Assembly (NCBI RefSeq): GCF_036850765.1
Contig: NC_089490.1
Location: 276,596,482 to 276,660,481, forward strand
DNA length: 64,000 nucleotides
Direction of reading: 5' to 3'
Source of the DNA: Saccopteryx bilineata
Taxonomy: Eukaryota > Chordata > Mammalia > Chiroptera > Emballonuridae
Notes under the pieces: generated by a model
Told to the model about the DNA's origin: nothing
Databases searched by the model: none
Seen by the model: only the letters and a program-made list of their open reading frames with translations
Made by a program: the position numbers and the translations under genes
In this document: one piece after another, positions 59,402-64,000 of the stretch
How the letters are laid out: each line of letters begins with the position of its first letter
How positions within the stretch are numbered: position 1 is the stretch's first letter

Positions 59402-59752
59402 CAGTGGTCCTCAACCACCAGGGCACGGTCCTGTACCAGTTCGGGGGCCATTTGGTACCGGTCCGCAGAGAAAGAATAGATAACTTACATTATTTCCATT
59501 TTATTTATATTTAAGTCTGAACGATATTTTATTTTTAAAAAATGACCAGATTCCCTCTGTTACATCCATCTAAGACTCACTCTTGACGCTTGTCTCGGTA
59601 GTTCGACAATTATATTTAAAAACACCACAGTTTTTCCGCCGGTCGCATAATTTTATTTTGTGCATTTATTCGTCCCACCCTAAAGGCTGGTCTGTGAAAA
59701 TATTTTCTGACATTAAACTGGTCCATGGCCCAAAAAATGTTGGGGACCACTG
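59402..59752. mobile_element. Non-autonomous hAT-type DNA transposon
   Basis: 351 bases with terminal inverted repeats cagtggtcctcaacc and the complement of cagtggtccccaaca (13 of 15). The 8-base target copies ctatagag and ctgtaaag match at six positions, so it is older than the copy at 26051. It has no coding capacity. Its sequence is a different family from the other two hAT elements here. Confidence 0.88.
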
Positions 59753-62079
59753 CTGTAAAGCATACACTTCTCCTGACACACACCTGGAGATTCGGGTGAG
59801 GGCGATGCCAGCTGGAAGCCAGACGGGCTGAGGTGCCAGCTGCAGGGTCGGGGTAGCCTCTTCATCGGCTTCACTCTGCCTCTCAGTCCATCTTAAAGAC
59901 ACGAGCAATGGGAGTGTCAGAGACATACAAGCTCAAAGAAGAGTTTTGGAAATTACAGCTGCAGAAGACAGCTGGGTCGGAAGTAAGGGACTGGGACAGA
60001 ACATTCATGGACCACAGGGTGCACAAGGTAGAGTTCTGAGTGACTTGAACAGACACAGTGTCTTCAGTCACCCTCATAAGAGGTGATGGCCACTATCCCT
60101 TTATAATGAAGCATTCTTATTCCTCAAAAGTGTGTTCATTCACCTGTGCAGGCACAGAGCCAATCAAACACATTTCCTGAGTTGACCTTCTCTGCTGGCA
60201 ATACCTACAAGTTATGAGAACAAACCATTTAATATGACATCACATGCTTAAGAGTAAGACCTTTTTTTCTTCATTTTCTTGTGGGTCCTAGAAAAGTGCC
60301 ATCCATATAAGGGATGGCTACTTAATAGTTACTAAATGAAAGAATGAATCAATAGGGAAGCACACAGTTCTTCAAGAAAGAAACCATTTATTTTTGTAAA
60401 ATCTAGTTTGACCTTATGAAACCAGGATTTGTCACCTAATTTTTAAATGACAGAATCTAACTGGGAAACAAATCTGATTTGGAAGCTAATTGTGTTTCAC
60501 ATAGGATAATTAGTAATGGTTGACAAGCAGTTTAGTCACTGCCTGATGAGCTGAGCATTTAGGAGATTATTTTTTTACAGTAACTGTAATCACTTTAGAG
60601 AGAAGATATCTTCAGTACCAGAAATACATCTTCCAGGGCCTCCCTTTTTCCCCTCAAAAGGGAAGGAATTTATTGCCAAGTGAGGTAGAGAAGTCTAAGA
60701 AAGACATGTCTAAAATTGTGATGGATGATCTTTGACAAAGAAAGGAACTAAGGCTTTGCTTCATGCCCTGAAGGTCCTTCTGTGGCAGTCCAGGCTGTGC
60801 GGCAAGGTATAAGTGAGATTACTTCCTCCCTGCCCAGTGATGAAGAAGAGGAAATCGAACCACTTGAGCAGGTGTCTCCCCATCAGTGCAGGAGGAATGG
60901 CATTCTCCCTAATACCGGTGGGCCCTGAAATGAATGATTCTTTTCCATCAGATGCCCATCTTGTATTTATTTCAAAGAATCATCATAAAGAGTATAAAAG
61001 TTGACGTTTGGTACAGAAAGGAAATAATTTTCCCTTACTAGGGAATAACTATTAAGCTTCCTTATCATTTCTTACTAACCACAGAAGGGGAAGAATTTAT
61101 TCATGAGTGTCCCAGCTCTGATCATATCTTAGGCTATACAGATAATGCCCTTCAGCTACTCAGATCTGTGTCCTCTTGAGTTATGACTACAGGAGACAAA
61201 CACAGAATCCTGTGTCCCCAGCCACATGGTATGGTGCTGTGACTACCCTGGGTCACTCACCTCACCAGATGGTGCTGATGCAGATTCAGACACTGGCCAA
61301 TCAGAACTGAGCATCGGCGAGGTGCCATGCAAGAGAAGTGGACTCCCAGGTCACGCACTCCCTTTCTGGGGAGATGACACCTGCATTTTAACAGCACTTA
61401 CTGTATCAGCAGGCATGGTGTTTCAGAGGGACTAGCTTTTAAAATCTCAAAACATAGTGATATAAATAACAAAACAACTGGGTCAGTTTTATTTAAAATG
61501 AATTGTGAGGTTTTAACAAGACATTTTCAACACCTATTGTTTACTTATGTGTGACACCAACACCCCAATAAAAAGTGGAGGAAAACAGTTATTGAGATTT
61601 TATCAAGTAAAGATTTTTTTCAAATTGCCATTGACCTGCATGTTTTGCAGCTGACTGTTTAGAATCATGCAGAAAAATTCCCTGCCATTCTGACATTTTA
61701 ACAGCATCGTAATGTGGCTTCCTACATCATTTTGCAGTCTTTACTGTGAAACGTCCCAGAGGATACAGTCAACACAGCTTTGAGAACCATGTAGACAAAG
61801 AGATAGAAATAGATAACTGGAAATCTATTGGGACTTCTAATTCCAAACAAATGACAAATGCGATGATGTCGTCAGGTCTAAAACAATATTAAATTGCATG
61901 TTCATAGTTTAATATTACTTGAAAAAACATAATTCTGAGATTTTTTTAAATTTCCTGAAAAATTTAAAAGTAGAGCTAAAAAATATACAATGTTTATTAG
62001 CACCTTATTAGGATGTCTTGTGCAGAATGAGAATACTATTTTTCCAATTTTGGCAAAGTTTGTAGAATGTTAAAACTGG

Positions 62080-62455
62080 CCGGTTGGCTCAGCGGTAGAG
62101 CGTCGGCCTGGCATGCGGGGGACCCGGGTGTGATTCCCGGCCAGGGCACATAGGAGAAGCGCCCATTTGCTTCTCCACCCCCCCCTCCTTCCTCTCTGTC
62201 TCTCTCTTCCCCTCCCGCAGCGAGGCTCCATTGGAGCAAAGATGGCCCGGGCACTGCGGATGGCTCCTTGACCTCTGCCCCAGGCGCTAGAGTGGCTCTG
62301 GTCGCAGAGCAACCCCCCGGAGGGGCATAGCATCGCCCCCTGGTAGGCAGAACATCGCCCCTGGTGGGCATGCCGGGTGGATCCTGGTCGGGCACATGCG
62401 GGAGTCTGACTGTCTCTCCCCATTTCCAGCTTCAGAAAAAAAAAATACAAAAAAA
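62080..62455 (+). mobile_element. Rhin-1-like SINE, full length, young
   Basis: Head ccggttggctcagcggtaga (A box), 'ggtgtgattcccggccaggg' (B box with one change), C/T segment, cgccccctggtaggcag and an A tail. Target duplication aaaactgg (62072-62079 and 62456-62463). Confidence 0.93.
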
Positions 62456-63571
62456 AAAACTGGTCTAGGAAGGAGTTCCCCAAATAATTACGATTATTAG
62501 AAATTCATTCTGTGGAGAAAGTTGTGGCAGTTTAACCTGGAAGAGAAGCGAGGGATTAGTAACTCCCGAGTTGCCTGGATGTATAGGGAATGACATGAAT
62601 TTGATATTTTAAAATGAAGAGAGAATGGGGGAAATTTATTGAAAATTGTAGTGTGATGTCACATAGACTGAATGAAGAGTTTCTTGACTTGAGGATAGTT
62701 AATAAATACTAGAGAATGTTAGCAGAAGGGGTTAAGGAAGTTCTTTATTGTTTTTTGAATTTCAACCATCATATTATTGTAGAGCTTCTTTGCAAGACAG
62801 AGTTTTCCACAGGACACGCTTCTATTCATTGTACAGCAAGAATTTATTTTCTTCTCTATAAGGTGATAAATAAAGTAGTTTTTGTTAATAATTTTAAGAT
62901 CTCTGGTGCTTAAGACTAGTAACCTCCATACTAAACTGTCTCCTTCTATTTGCCATTTCTTGATTCTTTAGGGTTTAAATCAACTTTATTTGGGAAATGT
63001 CAGATCTAAATTGGTAATATTTGAAGCCCAATGTTTGCCAAGCTATTATGTTGTTGTTCTTTTTTTTCTGATATAACTTTTTCCCAGAATTAGTACATTT
63101 ATAGTTCTACCATGGGTTGAAATATTTTTTGACAAATTCTTTAGTAGTGAATAAAGAAATCTACTATACTTCTTTGATTTTTCAAATCAGTATTTTTATT
63201 TTAATCAATTGAAATAATGGTAGAAACACTGTATCTAGTATCATTTTTGGAACCCAAGAGAAAATAAGAATAGAGTAAATAAATGCCTCTGTCTACCAAC
63301 GTAGATTAGAAGTTTGGGCAAGAACTCTGCCATGGAAGGAAATGATGGATGGGTGATTCTTACTCTAAACCTTGAATGTGAATAGCTTGCTCTCTGCAGA
63401 AAATACCACCTACTTTTATGATTGAGATGAATTTCTTCCAGTAAAGGGAACCTAGCCAAGGAATTCTCTGGTTTGTCATTACTAAACGTTCCTCTGACCG
63501 TCAGCCATGGCACAGAAAGTGACTAATACTTTGTCACTTAAACAGGTTGTGCTACAGCTTCTCTGAAAGGA

Positions 63572-63676
63572 GGGAGACAGAGACAGAAACAGAGATAGAA
63601 AGACAGAGAAACAGAAAGACACAGACAGACAGAGACAAAGAAAGAGAGAAGAAGAGAGACAGAGACAGAGAGATCA
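63572..63676. repeat. Purine-rich (GACAGA)n-like repeat
   Basis: Imperfect repeats of gacagaga, cagaaag and gagagaag over about 100 bases. They resemble the GACAGAGA segment of local SINEs, but no SINE head is present. Confidence 0.8.
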
Positions 63677-64000
63677 AATTTGTCCTACCTGGCTGAAAAG
63701 TGACGCTGTCTTTCTGGGTGTTGATATTGGTGACCATTACATAAGTATTAATCATCTTTATTTTCTTAGCATTACATTTTAAAAATAAATTAGAACCCCT
63801 TTTCCAACAGTGCTAACAGCATCCATCCTCTGAATTTTAATCCCCTGTGATCCTGAGCACTCCCAAATAATAGATAAGATATTGCTACCGGTTATTGCAT
63901 TTTTTCCCATAAAATTAATTTTTTTCTCAAAATCAAAAACTCATAAAACTCCATTGATTCATTTAATGTTTATACCAAGATGGTAAAGATACTGCAAATA

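Larger units (their letters stand above)
58202..64000 (+). other. Partial ADCY2 intron 11 (after E11)
   Basis: This is the start of the next intron. It contains a MIR (58530-58735), a hAT element (59402-59752), a Rhin-1-like SINE (62080-62455) and a purine-rich repeat (63572-63676). I recognise nothing in 59770-62060 or 62470-63560. No further ADCY2 exon is visible before the window ends. Confidence 0.8.

Noticed and set aside
63552..63755. 67-codon minus-strand frame with repeated SLSLS
   Set aside because: It is a translation of the purine-rich repeat.
1..64000. Endogenous retrovirus or LTR element
   Set aside because: I searched by eye for paired LTRs, a primer-binding site and gag/pol-like frames and found none.

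Overview
The window is mammalian nuclear DNA carrying the middle of one large protein gene on the + strand. Eleven short exons, numbered E1-E11 here, have GT-AG borders, compatible phases and no internal stops. Together they give 1,225 coding bases (408 residues) that read through as the central part of adenylate cyclase type 2 (ADCY2). The gene starts upstream and ends downstream of the window. All other sequence is intron and interspersed repeat. There is no bacterial-type gene, CRISPR array, rRNA or tRNA gene, and no complete retroviral structure.

The host is most likely a bat. The young SINEs are tRNA-derived families with heads of the type 'gccctggccggttggctcagcgg', 'gcctgaccaggcagtggcgcag' and 'gcctgacctgtggtggcgcag', which I associate with non-vespertilionid bats (Rhin-1-like; rhinolophoid or emballonurid). 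Several hAT and mariner-like miniature elements and one Helitron remnant are also typical of bat genomes. The family cannot be fixed from the sequence alone.

Layout. Bases 1-3280 are the end of an upstream intron holding a hAT element and a SINE. E1-E4 (3281-15032) encode most of the C1a catalytic domain, including both metal-binding aspartates. E5-E8 (16569-30520) encode C1b, including the PFAHL motif linked to G-beta-gamma stimulation. E9-E11 (32814-58201) encode the start of the second membrane cassette (three predicted helices). The two largest introns (32912-45472 and 45558-58063) hold most of the simple repeats, old L1 fragments and MITEs. The last 5.8 kb is the start of the next intron.

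The items most worth following up are: a Helitron remnant with correct termini, nested inside a minus-strand L1 piece beside a Rhin-1-like SINE; CTCF-like cores (CCACYAGGGGGCG) carried by the Rhin-1-like SINE and, independently, by a hAT element; a pair of 77-bp palindromic TA-flanked MITEs; nested SINE insertions marked by three copies of one target site; and a weak donor site (gtcggt) after E4. I saw no clearly new protein-coding system.
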